Source: Mycetocola zhujimingii (lineage in GTDB: Bacteria > Actinomycetota > Actinomycetes > Actinomycetales > Microbacteriaceae). From it: a stretch of 64,000 bases of DNA. Shown here one piece after another: positions 16,592 to 24,688 of this stretch. Position numbers and translations under genes: made by a program. The stretch spans positions 434,001 through 498,000 of the forward strand of contig NZ_CP026949.1 in assembly GCF_003065425.1 (NCBI RefSeq), written 5' to 3'. The notes under the pieces are model-generated. The model was given only the letters and a program-made list of their open reading frames with translations. It was not told the DNA's origin and did not search any database. Numbering within the stretch: position 1 is the first letter of the stretch; each line of letters begins with the position of its first letter.

Positions 16592-17431
16592 ATGAGAATT
16601 GCTGTCACCGGTGGATCCGGAAAACTGGGACGCACCGTCGTCCGCGAACTGCGTGCCGCAGGGCACGACGTCATCAACCTCGACATGACGGGGGAGCGCG
16701 GGCCAGGATTCGTGCGCGTCGACCTCACCGACTACGGGCAGACCCTCGACGCACTGCTCGGTGTCGACGACAGGCACTCGGGGTTCGACGCTGTCGTTCA
16801 CCTCGCCGCGATCCCTGCGGCCGGACTGGCGAGCAACGTTGCGACGTTCTCGAACAACATCCTCGCGAGCTACAACGTGATGAGCGGTGCTATCCGCGCC
16901 GACATCCGCAACATCGTCTATGCGTCGAGCGAGACGGTTCTCGGCCTGCCGTTCGAGACGCCACCGCCCTACATTCCCATCGATGAGGAATACGCGGCAC
17001 GGCCGGAGAGCACCTACTCGCTGGTCAAGCACCTCGAAGAGCAGATGGCGATCGAGCTCGTGCGGTGGAACCCCGACCTCAAGATCATCGCGCTGCGGTT
17101 CTCGAACGTGATGAACCCCGAGGATTATGCGGAGTTCCCGGACTTCGACTCTGACGCGTCGCTGCGGAAGTGGAACCTGTGGGGCTACATCGACGGACGG
17201 GACGGCGCCCAGGCGGTCGAGCGCGCCCTCGAGCTGGACACGACAGGGTTCGACCGGTTCATCATCGCGGCGGCAGACACCGTCATGTCGCGCCCGAACG
17301 ACGAACTCGTTGCCGAAACGTTCCCCGGCGTCCCTGTGACGCGCGAGCTCGGCAAGAACGACACACTGCTGTCGATCGACAAGGCACGACGGGTGCTCGG
17401 GTACAACCCACAGCACTCCTGGCGCGACTGA
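16592..17431 (+). CDS. NAD-dependent epimerase/dehydratase-family oxidoreductase
   Basis: A 279-residue extended SDR. The N-terminal TGGSGKLGRTVV (Gly-x-x-Gly-x-x-Gly) binds NAD(P), DM follows the second strand, and the catalytic YSLVK is in the middle. The overall size and the start (MRIAVTGGSGKLG) resemble uronate dehydrogenase-like or nucleotide-sugar epimerase-like proteins. CAGAAT (16580-16585) is 6 nt before the ATG, so leaderless transcription is likely. The substrate is not deducible. Confidence 0.82.
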   Translation: MRIAVTGGSGKLGRTVVRELRAAGHDVINLDMTGERGPGFVRVDLTDYGQTLDALLGVDDRHSGFDAVVHLAAIPAAGLASNVATFSNNILASYNVMSGAIRADIRNIVYASSETVLGLPFETPPPYIPIDEEYAARPESTYSLVKHLEEQMAIELVRWNPDLKIIALRFSNVMNPEDYAEFPDFDSDASLRKWNLWGYIDGRDGAQAVERALELDTTGFDRFIIAAADTVMSRPNDELVAETFPGVPVTRELGKNDTLLSIDKARRVLGYNPQHSWRD

Positions 17432-17476
17432 CCGTTGCCGGTCTGGTGGGTGCGCGGCCTAGAGTGTGCCGCGCAC

Positions 17477-18802
17477 TCACGCGGGGGTTGTGGCGGTTCG
17501 CTCCGATCCCGTCAGCCACAGCGCAGCGGCGCACGCGACGAGCGCGGCCGCAGCGAGGGGGAAGTCGAGCCCGTACGCCGTGATCGCGAGTATCGGCAGC
17601 ACGAACAGAACAACGGCGACCGGCGTGGCCCACGACGCCGCGATTCGCGGCGCACCCGTCGGCGGCACTTTCTCGAACCTGATCAGCCAGAGCGACAGCA
17701 CCCACACGGCCCCGAGAACCAGAAGGAAGAACGGCAGCCGTGTCCACCACCATTCAGCGCTCCCTGGCGCGGGCAGCGGGAGCGGCAGGAGCAACTGGAT
17801 GCCGATGAGCACCATGATCATCGGCAGGTGCCAGAGGTAGACCGTCATCAGCCGCGATCCGACGAGGAACACGGCACCCTGCGCCACTCGCGTGCGCATC
17901 ATCGCGGTCAGTGGTGTGTGCAGCAGCGTGAGCGCGGCCGCCTGAATGACGGCGAACACAGCCATGGGCGTGGTCGGCGGCCACTGATTGCCGAGCATGC
18001 TCACCGAGTAGCCGCCGAGGGCCACCAACTGCCACACGGCGACGTAGCCGACGGCCACCAGCAGGACGAGTTGCCACCAGCGGCGCTTCGCGAACCAGCC
18101 GTCGTAGAGGAAAAAGCCGACCTGGGTGGCGAAGAGCCAGACGAAGGCGACGTTGGGGATGCCGAAGAGCTCCTGCCCGATCTCATATCCGGTCGGCGGG
18201 AGCCGGTCGATGCCGAGAAGTCCGCCAACCACAATGAAGCGGATGCCGTCGATCGCCAGCGCTGCGGCGAACAGCGCCAGGAGTACCCACCCGCCGTACC
18301 GGTCGTGCCAGCGCATCATCACGGGCGCGAGTGCCTGGACGATCATGTACGCGGCGAGAAACCACAGTGGCGAGCCGACCCCGATCGCTATCGCGTCGAC
18401 CAGCTCAGGGTCGATTCCGAGCGCTCCGGCAACGCCGAGGACGACGGTGAAGAAGATGAAAACGACGAGCGCCGGGCGGGCAAGGCGGGCGAGGCGAACG
18501 CGCACGAACCGATCGGCGGTCGTGCCCTTCGCAACGGCCGACCGCCAGCCGGCCCTCGCCGCGTAGCCGCCGACCACGAAGAACAGCGGCATGATGTTCG
18601 CGATCCAGGTCGCCGCGTTGAACCACGGCTGGAACTCCACGGTCCTTTCGATCAGGAGCGAGCCGTTCGCGTCGCGGCCGACCCCCGTGAACAGGATGTG
18701 AACGAAAACGACGAGCACAACGCAGAACACGCGGGCAAGGTCAAGGGTGAGGTCGCGCCCCGCTGGAACTGTGCGGCTGGCCACGTCGACGGAGCGGGTC
18801 AT
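17477..18802 (-). CDS. Acyltransferase family 3 membrane protein
   Basis: A 441-residue integral membrane protein with about 10-11 hydrophobic segments and the N-terminal signature RDLTLDLARVFCVVLVVFVHI of acyltransferase-3 (OafA/YrhL-like) proteins. These O-acylate cell-surface glycans, antibiotics or lipids. TATTCT on the minus strand (18809-18814) lies 6 nt before the ATG, pointing to a leaderless mRNA. It is convergent with the epimerase and divergent from the two-component system. The target is unknown. Confidence 0.82.
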   Translation of the reverse strand: MTRSVDVASRTVPAGRDLTLDLARVFCVVLVVFVHILFTGVGRDANGSLLIERTVEFQPWFNAATWIANIMPLFFVVGGYAARAGWRSAVAKGTTADRFVRVRLARLARPALVVFIFFTVVLGVAGALGIDPELVDAIAIGVGSPLWFLAAYMIVQALAPVMMRWHDRYGGWVLLALFAAALAIDGIRFIVVGGLLGIDRLPPTGYEIGQELFGIPNVAFVWLFATQVGFFLYDGWFAKRRWWQLVLLVAVGYVAVWQLVALGGYSVSMLGNQWPPTTPMAVFAVIQAAALTLLHTPLTAMMRTRVAQGAVFLVGSRLMTVYLWHLPMIMVLIGIQLLLPLPLPAPGSAEWWWTRLPFFLLVLGAVWVLSLWLIRFEKVPPTGAPRIAASWATPVAVVLFVLPILAITAYGLDFPLAAAALVACAAALWLTGSERTATTPA

Positions 18803-18876
18803 GCCCCGAGAATAGTGGGCGGCTCACCCAGGGGTGTAGCGACACGAACAGGGGTCACGGGCGTCGCCAAGATTGC

Positions 18877-18893
18877 TCATAGGTGGTTCATAG
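18877..18893 (+). promoter_or_regulatory. Direct-repeat operator candidate for the OmpR-type regulator
   Basis: TCATAG occurs at 18877-18882 and 18888-18893, exactly 11 bp apart. Tandem half-sites with 11-bp spacing are the usual target of OmpR/PhoB dimers. The pair lies just upstream of the -10-like GATACT (18903-18908), consistent with autoregulation. Confidence 0.55.
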
Positions 18894-18914
18894 CAACAGG
18901 CAGATACTGGAAAT

Positions 18915-19673
18915 GTGAGCGCATTCGAGTCTTCGTCACTGCCAGCGGCATCCGTGCCCCTGAAGCGAGCGGATGGCAGCGCCATCCGTGTGCTCGTCGT
19001 CGACGACGAGAACAGCCTGACCGACCTGCTGAAGATGGCGCTTCGCTACGAGGGCTGGGAGATCCGCACCGCGGACACCGGCCGAAAAGCACTCGACGTT
19101 GCGCGGGAGTTCCGCCCGGATGCCATCGTGCTCGACATCATGCTTCCGGACATTGACGGCCTGAGCGTTCTGCACCGTCTGCGCCAGCAGGGCGACGATG
19201 TCCCGGTGCTGTTCCTCACCGCGAAGGATGCGCTCGACGACCGGATCGCCGGCCTGACCGCCGGCGGAGACGACTACGTGACGAAACCGTTCAGCCTCGA
19301 GGAGCTCGTTGCCCGCCTGCGCGCCCTGATTCGGCGATCGACGCTGACCGGGGTGACCGATGGTCCCGTCATCACCGTCGGTGACCTCACCCTCGACGAA
19401 GACAGCCACGAGGTCATGAGGGGTGGAACCCCGATCGAACTGACCGCGACCGAATTCGAACTCCTCCGCTTCCTCATGCGCAACCCGCGACGGGTTCTCT
19501 CCAAGGCACAGATCCTCGATCGGGTGTGGAGCTACGACTTCGAGGGCAGGGCGAGCGTTGTCGAGATCTACATCTCCTACCTGCGCAAGAAGATCGACGC
19601 CGGACGGCCGCCGATGATCCACACGGTTCGCGGTGCCGGATACATGCTGAAGGCGGCCGAGACGACGCCATGA
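18915..19673 (+). CDS. OmpR/PhoB-family response regulator
   Basis: A 252-residue regulator. The receiver domain (about 25-140) has acidic pair Asp30-Asp31, phospho-acceptor Asp74 (VLDIMLPDIDG) and Lys124 (TKPF). The C-terminal winged helix (about 155-250) ends with YISYLRKKIDAGRPPMIHTVRGAGYML. A ~20-residue leader precedes the receiver. The GTG start lies 6 nt after GATACT, so the transcript is probably leaderless. It overlaps the histidine kinase gene by ATGA, and a direct repeat upstream suggests self-regulation. The regulon is unknown. Confidence 0.93.
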   Translation: MSAFESSSLPAASVPLKRADGSAIRVLVVDDENSLTDLLKMALRYEGWEIRTADTGRKALDVAREFRPDAIVLDIMLPDIDGLSVLHRLRQQGDDVPVLFLTAKDALDDRIAGLTAGGDDYVTKPFSLEELVARLRALIRRSTLTGVTDGPVITVGDLTLDEDSHEVMRGGTPIELTATEFELLRFLMRNPRRVLSKAQILDRVWSYDFEGRASVVEIYISYLRKKIDAGRPPMIHTVRGAGYMLKAAETTP

Positions 19674-21184
19674 AGCGGATGTCGCGGTGGACGTTGCGGC
19701 GGCGGCTCGTCGCCGCTGTCGTCGCATTGCTCGCGCTCGCCGCTGTGATTATCGGCTTCGCGAGCGTGGTGAGCGTGCGTACGGTGCTGCTCGACCGTGT
19801 TGACGCGCAGCTCACGGCGGCGACCTCGCGGTCGTACGGCGCCGAGGAAGCGCGCCGCGGTAACGATGGCCCGATGTCCCCGCGGGAACAACCGCCGGTG
19901 CCCGAATTCATCGGGGTTCCCGGCCAGTCAGCCGGCACGCTCGGCGCGATCATCTCCGGGGGAGCTGTGCGCTACGCCGGATACCTCGATGACGCCGGCA
20001 ACCTGCAGCCGCTGACAGCCGGACAGGTGGAGACGCTGCTGAGGGTGAGCATGGACGGTCAGCCGGAGTCGATCGACCTCGGTGGTGAGCTCGGTTCCTA
20101 CCGGGTGGTGGCCGTCGAGGCCGGTGATGGGGTGATGATCGTTGGCCTTCCGCTCGCAGACCTCGAGTTCACGCTCGGGCAGCTCATTGCCGTGATCGGC
20201 GCGATTGCCCTCGGCGTTCTCGTTGTCGCCGGTGTGGCCTCGTATGTCATCGTGAGGCTCGCACTTCGCCCGCTCGACCGGGTGGCGAATACGGCGACCG
20301 CCGTCTCGGAACTGCCGCTCGACCGTGGCGAGGTCGCGCTCGCGGTCCGCGTGCCCGCCGAGGACGCCGACCCTGAGACCGAAGTCGGGCGGGTTGGTGC
20401 GTCGATCAACCGGATGCTCGGTCACGTCGCCGCCGCGCTCTCCGCTCGCCAGGCATCCGAGAACAAAGTCCGAACCTTCGTGTCGGATGCCAGCCACGAA
20501 CTGCGCACCCCTCTCGCCTCGATCCGCGGATATGCCGAGCTGACCCGACGGTCCGGCGAGGAACTGCCGGAGGACGCCGCATACGCGCTCGGCCGGATCG
20601 AGTCTGAAGCGGTGCGGATGACCGCGATCGTCGAAGACCTGCTGCTGCTCGCACGACTCGACGAGGGCCGGGAACTGGCGAAGGACCCGGTCGAACTGAG
20701 CGCGCTGGTGACCTCGGTCGTTCACGACGCCCAGGCGGCGGCGCCCGGCCATGACTGGCAACTCGAACTGCCCGGGCGGGAGGTGTTCGTGCGGGGCGAC
20801 GCGCAGCGGTTGTTCCAGGTGGTCGCGAACCTCCTCGGCAACGCGCGAGTGCACACCCCGGATGGCACCCGCGTGGTCACCGCAATCACCGCCGACGACG
20901 AGACCGCCGAGATCACGGTCACCGACGACGGCCCCGGCATCGACCCAGCCATGCTTGGATCGGTGTTCGAACGGTTCGTGCGCGGGGACTCGTCCAGGCA
21001 GCGCGCGTCGGGCGGAACCGGGCTCGGGCTCGCCATTGCCCGCGGGGTCATCGAGGCACACGGCGGCACCGTCGCGGTCGAGTCAGTGCCGGGTCGCACC
21101 AGGTTCAGCATCCGCCTGCCCCTCGCCGATCTGACCGCCGAGGCTGATCCCGAGGGCAACGACAGCGCTCGCGCAATCCCCTGA
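19670..21184 (+). CDS. Sensor histidine kinase
   Basis: A 504-residue membrane kinase. TM1 is at about residues 14-34, an extracytoplasmic sensor region follows, and TM2 is at about 165-190 followed by a HAMP linker. The H-box is SDASHELRTPLASIRGYAEL (His near 276); the N-box is FQVVANLLGNARVHTP; the G-boxes are DDGPGI and GGTGLGLAI. It phosphorylates the regulator with which it overlaps by 4 bp. The sensor domain carries no motif I recognise, so the signal is unknown. Confidence 0.93.
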   Translation: MKRMSRWTLRRRLVAAVVALLALAAVIIGFASVVSVRTVLLDRVDAQLTAATSRSYGAEEARRGNDGPMSPREQPPVPEFIGVPGQSAGTLGAIISGGAVRYAGYLDDAGNLQPLTAGQVETLLRVSMDGQPESIDLGGELGSYRVVAVEAGDGVMIVGLPLADLEFTLGQLIAVIGAIALGVLVVAGVASYVIVRLALRPLDRVANTATAVSELPLDRGEVALAVRVPAEDADPETEVGRVGASINRMLGHVAAALSARQASENKVRTFVSDASHELRTPLASIRGYAELTRRSGEELPEDAAYALGRIESEAVRMTAIVEDLLLLARLDEGRELAKDPVELSALVTSVVHDAQAAAPGHDWQLELPGREVFVRGDAQRLFQVVANLLGNARVHTPDGTRVVTAITADDETAEITVTDDGPGIDPAMLGSVFERFVRGDSSRQRASGGTGLGLAIARGVIEAHGGTVAVESVPGRTRFSIRLPLADLTAEADPEGNDSARAIP

Positions 21185-21233
21185 CAGCGGAGTCAGCGTC
21201 GCGCTACAGTGGCGGCAACCCGGAGGAGAACCC

Positions 21234-21911
21234 ATGACCGAAGTCGCGCCAGCCACGTCACCGAGCGCCGTTCTGTTTGACATCGACGGCACTCTCGTCG
21301 ACTCCAACTACCTGCACGTCGAGGCCTGGGCGCACGCCTTCGCCGACGTCGGCGCGGAAGTCTCGTCGTGGCGCATCCACCGCGCGATCGGCCTTGACTC
21401 CCAGAAACTGCTCGACGCGCTGCTGGGTGACCAGGTCGACGAGCTCGGTGACCGCGCGAAAGAGCTGCACTCGCAGTACTACAAGGAACTCGCCGATCGC
21501 TTGCGTCCGCTCGACGGCGCGAGGGACCTCTTGCGTGAACTCCACGACCGTGGCCTCAGGGTCGTGCTCGCCACCTCCGCTCCCGAGGACGAGCTGGAGA
21601 TTCTCACCGGCAAGCTCGACATCGATGACGCCATTGATGCGACCACCAACGCGGACGACGTCGAGACGGCGAAGCCCGACCCGTCGATCGTCGAGATCGC
21701 GTTGAAAAAAGCGGGGGTAGATGCGGGCGAGGCGATGTTCGTCGGCGACTCGGTCTGGGACTGCATTGCCGCGTCACGTGCCGGCGTTCGGACTGTCGGC
21801 CTGCTGTCCGGTGGGTTCAGCTCGGCTGAACTCCTCTCGGCCGGCGCCATCGCCGTCTATGACGACCCGGCCGCACTGCTTCGCGAGTTGTCGCTCAGCC
21901 CGCTCGCCTGA
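21234..21911 (+). CDS. HAD-superfamily phosphatase (subfamily IA)
   Basis: A 225-residue HAD hydrolase with motif I DIDGT (nucleophile Asp), motif II at LATSAP, motif III Lys in AKPDPSIVE and motif IV GDSVWD. The helical cap inserted after motif I resembles phosphoglycolate phosphatase and beta-phosphoglucomutase relatives. Strong RBS GGAGGAG; it starts 50 bp after the kinase gene, perhaps with its own promoter (TACAGT near 21204). The phosphorylated substrate is unknown. Confidence 0.88.
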   Translation: MTEVAPATSPSAVLFDIDGTLVDSNYLHVEAWAHAFADVGAEVSSWRIHRAIGLDSQKLLDALLGDQVDELGDRAKELHSQYYKELADRLRPLDGARDLLRELHDRGLRVVLATSAPEDELEILTGKLDIDDAIDATTNADDVETAKPDPSIVEIALKKAGVDAGEAMFVGDSVWDCIAASRAGVRTVGLLSGGFSSAELLSAGAIAVYDDPAALLRELSLSPLA

Positions 21912-21926
21912 CGGCGGGCAGGCGAT

Positions 21927-21955
21927 TTGGCGAAGTGACACGGATGCCATAAGCT
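21927..21955 (+). promoter_or_regulatory. Candidate promoter of rplJ-rplL
   Basis: TTGGCG (21927-21932), 17-bp spacer, TAAGCT (21950-21955). Initiation near 21962 would give a ~219-nt leader. Confidence 0.5.
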
Positions 21956-21961
21956 GAGACA

Positions 21962-22180
21962 AAACCAAAGACCGCAGGTTTTCGGCGTGCTCGCGCAAGT
22001 GTGCATCCGATCGAAGGTTCTCAGCTGAGACAACCCGCGCAGGTGAACGAAACATTCTTAGAGATTCTCTCGAAATGCTCCGTGCGCTTGCGCCGGAGCT
22101 CTTTTTTTTGCCGAAAACCGACTGCCCCTTTTGGCTCGCATCGCCTCCGCGGTGCGAGGAAGACTAATCAAGGAGTGGCT
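21962..22180 (+). promoter_or_regulatory. rplJ leader with intrinsic attenuator (L10-leader type)
   Basis: The leader contains a GC-rich hairpin (GCTCCG...CGGAGC, 22077-22099) followed by eight T residues (22102-22109), an intrinsic terminator inside the 5' UTR. GGTTTTCGGC at 21977-21986 is perfectly complementary to GCCGAAAACC at 22110-22119, directly after the T-run. A further hairpin is near 22134-22158. Autogenous control by L10 (or L10-L12) through such leaders is established in other bacteria; here the mechanism is inferred from position and structure. Confidence 0.72.
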
Positions 22181-22696
22181 ATGGCGAACAAGGAAGCCTC
22201 GGTTGCCGAACTCACGGAGAAATTCCAGAGCTCGACCGCCGTTCTGCTGACCGAGTACCGCGGCCTCACTGTTGCTCAGCTCAAGACGCTGCGCAAGAAC
22301 ATCAGTGCGGACGCAACCTACGCCGTGGTGAAGAACACGCTGACCAAGATTGCTGCGAACAACGCGGGCATTTCGTCGTTTGACGAAGAGCTCGTTGGTC
22401 CGTCGGCCATCGCTTTCGTTCACGGAGACCCTGTCACCGTTGCAAAGAGCATGCGCGACTTCTCCAAGGCAAACCCTCTCCTGGTGATCAAGGGCGGTTA
22501 CTTTGACGGTAACCCCCTGACCGCCGAAGAGGTAGGCAAGCTCGCCGACCTCGAGTCCCGCGAAGTTCTGCTCGGCAAGCTTGCCGGCGCCTTCAAGGCC
22601 TCGCTGTTCGGAGCCGCATATCTGTTCAACGCACCGCTGTCGAAGGCCGTTCGCACGGTCGACGCGCTGCGTGAGAAGCAGGAGTCCGCTTCCTAG
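22181..22696 (+). CDS. rplJ: 50S ribosomal protein L10
   Basis: A 171-residue L10, which anchors the L7/L12 stalk. The N-terminal KEASVAELTEKFQSSTAVLLTEYRGLTVAQLK is diagnostic. ATG at 22181 is preceded by AAGGAG. The frame is open for 60 codons upstream, but that part is the structured leader. It is followed by rplL after 53 bp. L10 is the expected regulator of its own leader. Confidence 0.97.
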   Translation: MANKEASVAELTEKFQSSTAVLLTEYRGLTVAQLKTLRKNISADATYAVVKNTLTKIAANNAGISSFDEELVGPSAIAFVHGDPVTVAKSMRDFSKANPLLVIKGGYFDGNPLTAEEVGKLADLESREVLLGKLAGAFKASLFGAAYLFNAPLSKAVRTVDALREKQESAS

Positions 22697-22749
22697 GTTC
22701 AGACCTGGGACAGCGGTGAGTAGACCAAAGAAATCTAAGGGAGAAAATC

Positions 22750-23133
22750 ATGGCAAAGCTGTCAACTGAAGAGCTGCTTGAGCAGTTCAAGGGACTCACG
22801 CTCATCGAGCTCAGCGAGTTCGTCAAGGCATTCGAGGAGACCTTCGAGGTCACCGCGGCTGCACCCGTCGCTGTTGCTGGACCGGCTGCTGCCGGTGCCG
22901 CTGCAGAAGAGGTTGAGGAGAAGGACTCCTTCGACGTCATCCTCGAGTCGGTCGGCGACAAGAAGATCCAGGTCATCAAGGCTGTCCGCGAGCTCACCTC
23001 GCTCGGCCTCGGCGAGGCCAAGGCCGTCGTCGATGGTGCACCGGGACCCGTTCTCGAAGGTGCAAACAAGGAGACCGCCGAGAAGGCAAAGGCTGCTCTC
23101 GAAGAAGCCGGCGCAACCGTCAACCTCAAGTAA
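22750..23133 (+). CDS. rplL: 50S ribosomal protein L7/L12
   Basis: A 127-residue L7/L12 with the N-terminal dimerisation domain, an Ala/Pro/Val-rich hinge ([15 protein letters not shown]) and the C-terminal factor-binding domain ([37 protein letters not shown]). It is present in several copies per ribosome and recruits translation GTPases. It ends the rplJL unit; rpoB does not follow, so RNA polymerase genes lie elsewhere. Confidence 0.97.
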   Translation: MAKLSTEELLEQFKGLTLIELSEFVKAFEETFEVTAAAPVAVAGPAAAGAAAEEVEEKDSFDVILESVGDKKIQVIKAVRELTSLGLGEAKAVVDGAPGPVLEGANKETAEKAKAALEEAGATVNLK

Positions 23134-23248
23134 TTTGCGCCCTTCGGGGCTCTTACTTGTGGCGTGACCCGCGGGGTATTCCTTCGCGGTCGACAACGCT
23201 CCACCGTCCCTGACACGTGTGCTTCGGCATCCGTCTGTCTGGGGCAAA

Positions 23249-23284
23249 CGAATGACGTCGCTCCTCACGGAGCGGCGTCATTCG
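23249..23284. terminator. Stem-loop between rplL and the LacI gene
   Basis: Sixteen-base arms starting CGAATGACG and ending CGTCATTCG pair around a TCAC loop, with one wobble. It lies between convergent genes and probably works in both directions. Confidence 0.75.
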
Positions 23285-23288
23285 TGCG

Positions 23289-24353
23289 TTAAGCCGTCTG
23301 TTCTTCGGCAGGCGCCCGCTCGGCAACACCGGGCACAGCCCGCGTCGGGGCAAGCGGTGCCGTGCTGGTTCGGACGATCAGGCGGGCCGGAACGTCGACA
23401 ACGGCGGCTTGCGCCGGGTTTCCGGCGACCGCGTCGAGAAGGGCCGTCGCGGCGTCGCTGCCCTGCTGGCGCGGCCGTTGCTCGATCGTGGTCAGCGAGA
23501 ACATCTCGGCATACTCGTGTCCGTCGATGCCGATGACCGAGAGGTCGCCAGGCACACGAAGTCCGAGACGCCTCGCAGCGATCATGGCGCCAATGGCGAT
23601 CTCGTCGCAGGAGGCGAACACGGCAGTTGGCCGCCGGTGGGCACTGCTCAGGATGTTCGCACCGGCGTCGTAGCCCCCGGGCAGGCTCATGGCCGTCGTC
23701 TCGATTCTCGACTCGGACTCCAGGCCAGCCGCCGCCATCGCCTCGCGGTAGCCAGCGCCGCGCAGCGCCGCGACGGAGAACTGCGACTCATCGGCGCCCT
23801 CGCCTCCGATGTGGACGATGCGCTGGTGACCGAGGCTGATCAGGTGCTCAGTGGCCCGCCTGGCAGCGCCCCTGTCATCCATGGCGAGCGTGGGGATGCC
23901 ATCGGTGGGAAACCCGATACCGACGAGGGGAATCGCGAGTCTGGTGAGCGCCTGGCGTTCAGCTTCGGTCGGTTCGACCCCGATGAGGATGATGCCGTCG
24001 AAGCGCTTGCGGGCGAGGAAGAAGTCGAACACGCGCTGGCGGTCCGGCGAACCGGCGTGCAGGTTGTACAGGGTCATGTCATACCCGCGGTCGAGGAGTG
24101 CCTGTTCGATCCCGTCGAGGACCTCGCCGAAGAACCACCGGTTGATGAAGGGCATGACGACGCCGATGTTCTTGGTCTGCCCGGTCACGAGGCTCGCCGC
24201 GTTGGAGGATGCGACGTAGCCGATCTCCTCGGCGGCAGCGATCACGCGCAGCCTGGTCGCCTCAGCGACGTAACCATTCCCGGAGAGAGCGCGAGACGCC
24301 GTAGCCTTCGACACCCGGGCTCTGGCGGCAACGTCAGCGATGGCACTGGACAC
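23289..24353 (-). CDS. LacI-family repressor of the agl importer
   Basis: A 354-residue LacI protein. The N-terminal HTH (IADVAARARVSKATASRALSG) is followed by the hinge and a periplasmic-binding-protein-like sugar domain. GTG at 24353 is chosen since GGAGG lies just upstream; a start at 24389 would add 12 unconserved residues. It is divergent from aglEFG, and two AACCGGTT-centred palindromes lie in the shared 335-bp gap, one near each promoter, fitting control of both itself and the importer. The inducer is probably an alpha-glucoside. Confidence 0.9.
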   Translation of the reverse strand: MSSAIADVAARARVSKATASRALSGNGYVAEATRLRVIAAAEEIGYVASSNAASLVTGQTKNIGVVMPFINRWFFGEVLDGIEQALLDRGYDMTLYNLHAGSPDRQRVFDFFLARKRFDGIILIGVEPTEAERQALTRLAIPLVGIGFPTDGIPTLAMDDRGAARRATEHLISLGHQRIVHIGGEGADESQFSVAALRGAGYREAMAAAGLESESRIETTAMSLPGGYDAGANILSSAHRRPTAVFASCDEIAIGAMIAARRLGLRVPGDLSVIGIDGHEYAEMFSLTTIEQRPRQQGSDAATALLDAVAGNPAQAAVVDVPARLIVRTSTAPLAPTRAVPGVAERAPAEEQTA

Positions 24354-24438
24354 TGGGCCTCCGATCGCCGGTGAAAGTAGGGGACCCACCCTCGCTGGGA
24401 ATGCGGTCGGTCACAGGTTAGCCGATAGATGCTCCACA

Positions 24439-24450
24439 TGGAACCGGTTA
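24439..24450. promoter_or_regulatory. LacI operator 1
   Basis: TGGAACCGGTTA contains the palindromic core AACCGGTT, 86 bp upstream of the repressor start. It matches the perfect copy at 24599-24610. Confidence 0.6.
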
Positions 24451-24563
24451 CACAAAGGGCGGTGCCGCGGTGCCCTCCACGTCGCTGCGACTGCCCGCTG
24501 GGCGGACGCAGCACGTCCCCTGAGAGCGCGCGCCCATGCGGATCGGCGTTGGCCCGGTCCGGC

Positions 24564-24592
24564 TTGTGAATCTGCCCGCTGTGCCGTAGTTT
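24564..24592 (+). promoter_or_regulatory. Candidate promoter of aglEFG
   Basis: TTGTGA (24564-24569), 17-bp spacer, TAGTTT (24587-24592). The operator at 24599-24610 would cover the start point. Confidence 0.5.
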
Positions 24593-24598
24593 GTGCAT

Positions 24599-24610
24599 GG
24601 AACCGGTTCC
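24599..24610. promoter_or_regulatory. LacI operator 2
   Basis: GGAACCGGTTCC is a perfect 12-bp palindrome immediately downstream of the predicted aglE -10 box, the classical position for steric repression. Confidence 0.72.
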
Positions 24611-24688
24611 CTATGGGGCGCCGGACCCGCACCTGCAGTGCTGAGGCGACGAGCTCGCCTCACGAACACACTCAACGAGGAGACACAG

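Noticed and set aside
17435-19156. 573-codon plus-strand frame opposite the acyltransferase
   Set aside because: Composition is Arg/Asp/Glu/His-rich without domains, whereas the minus frame is a clear membrane protein.
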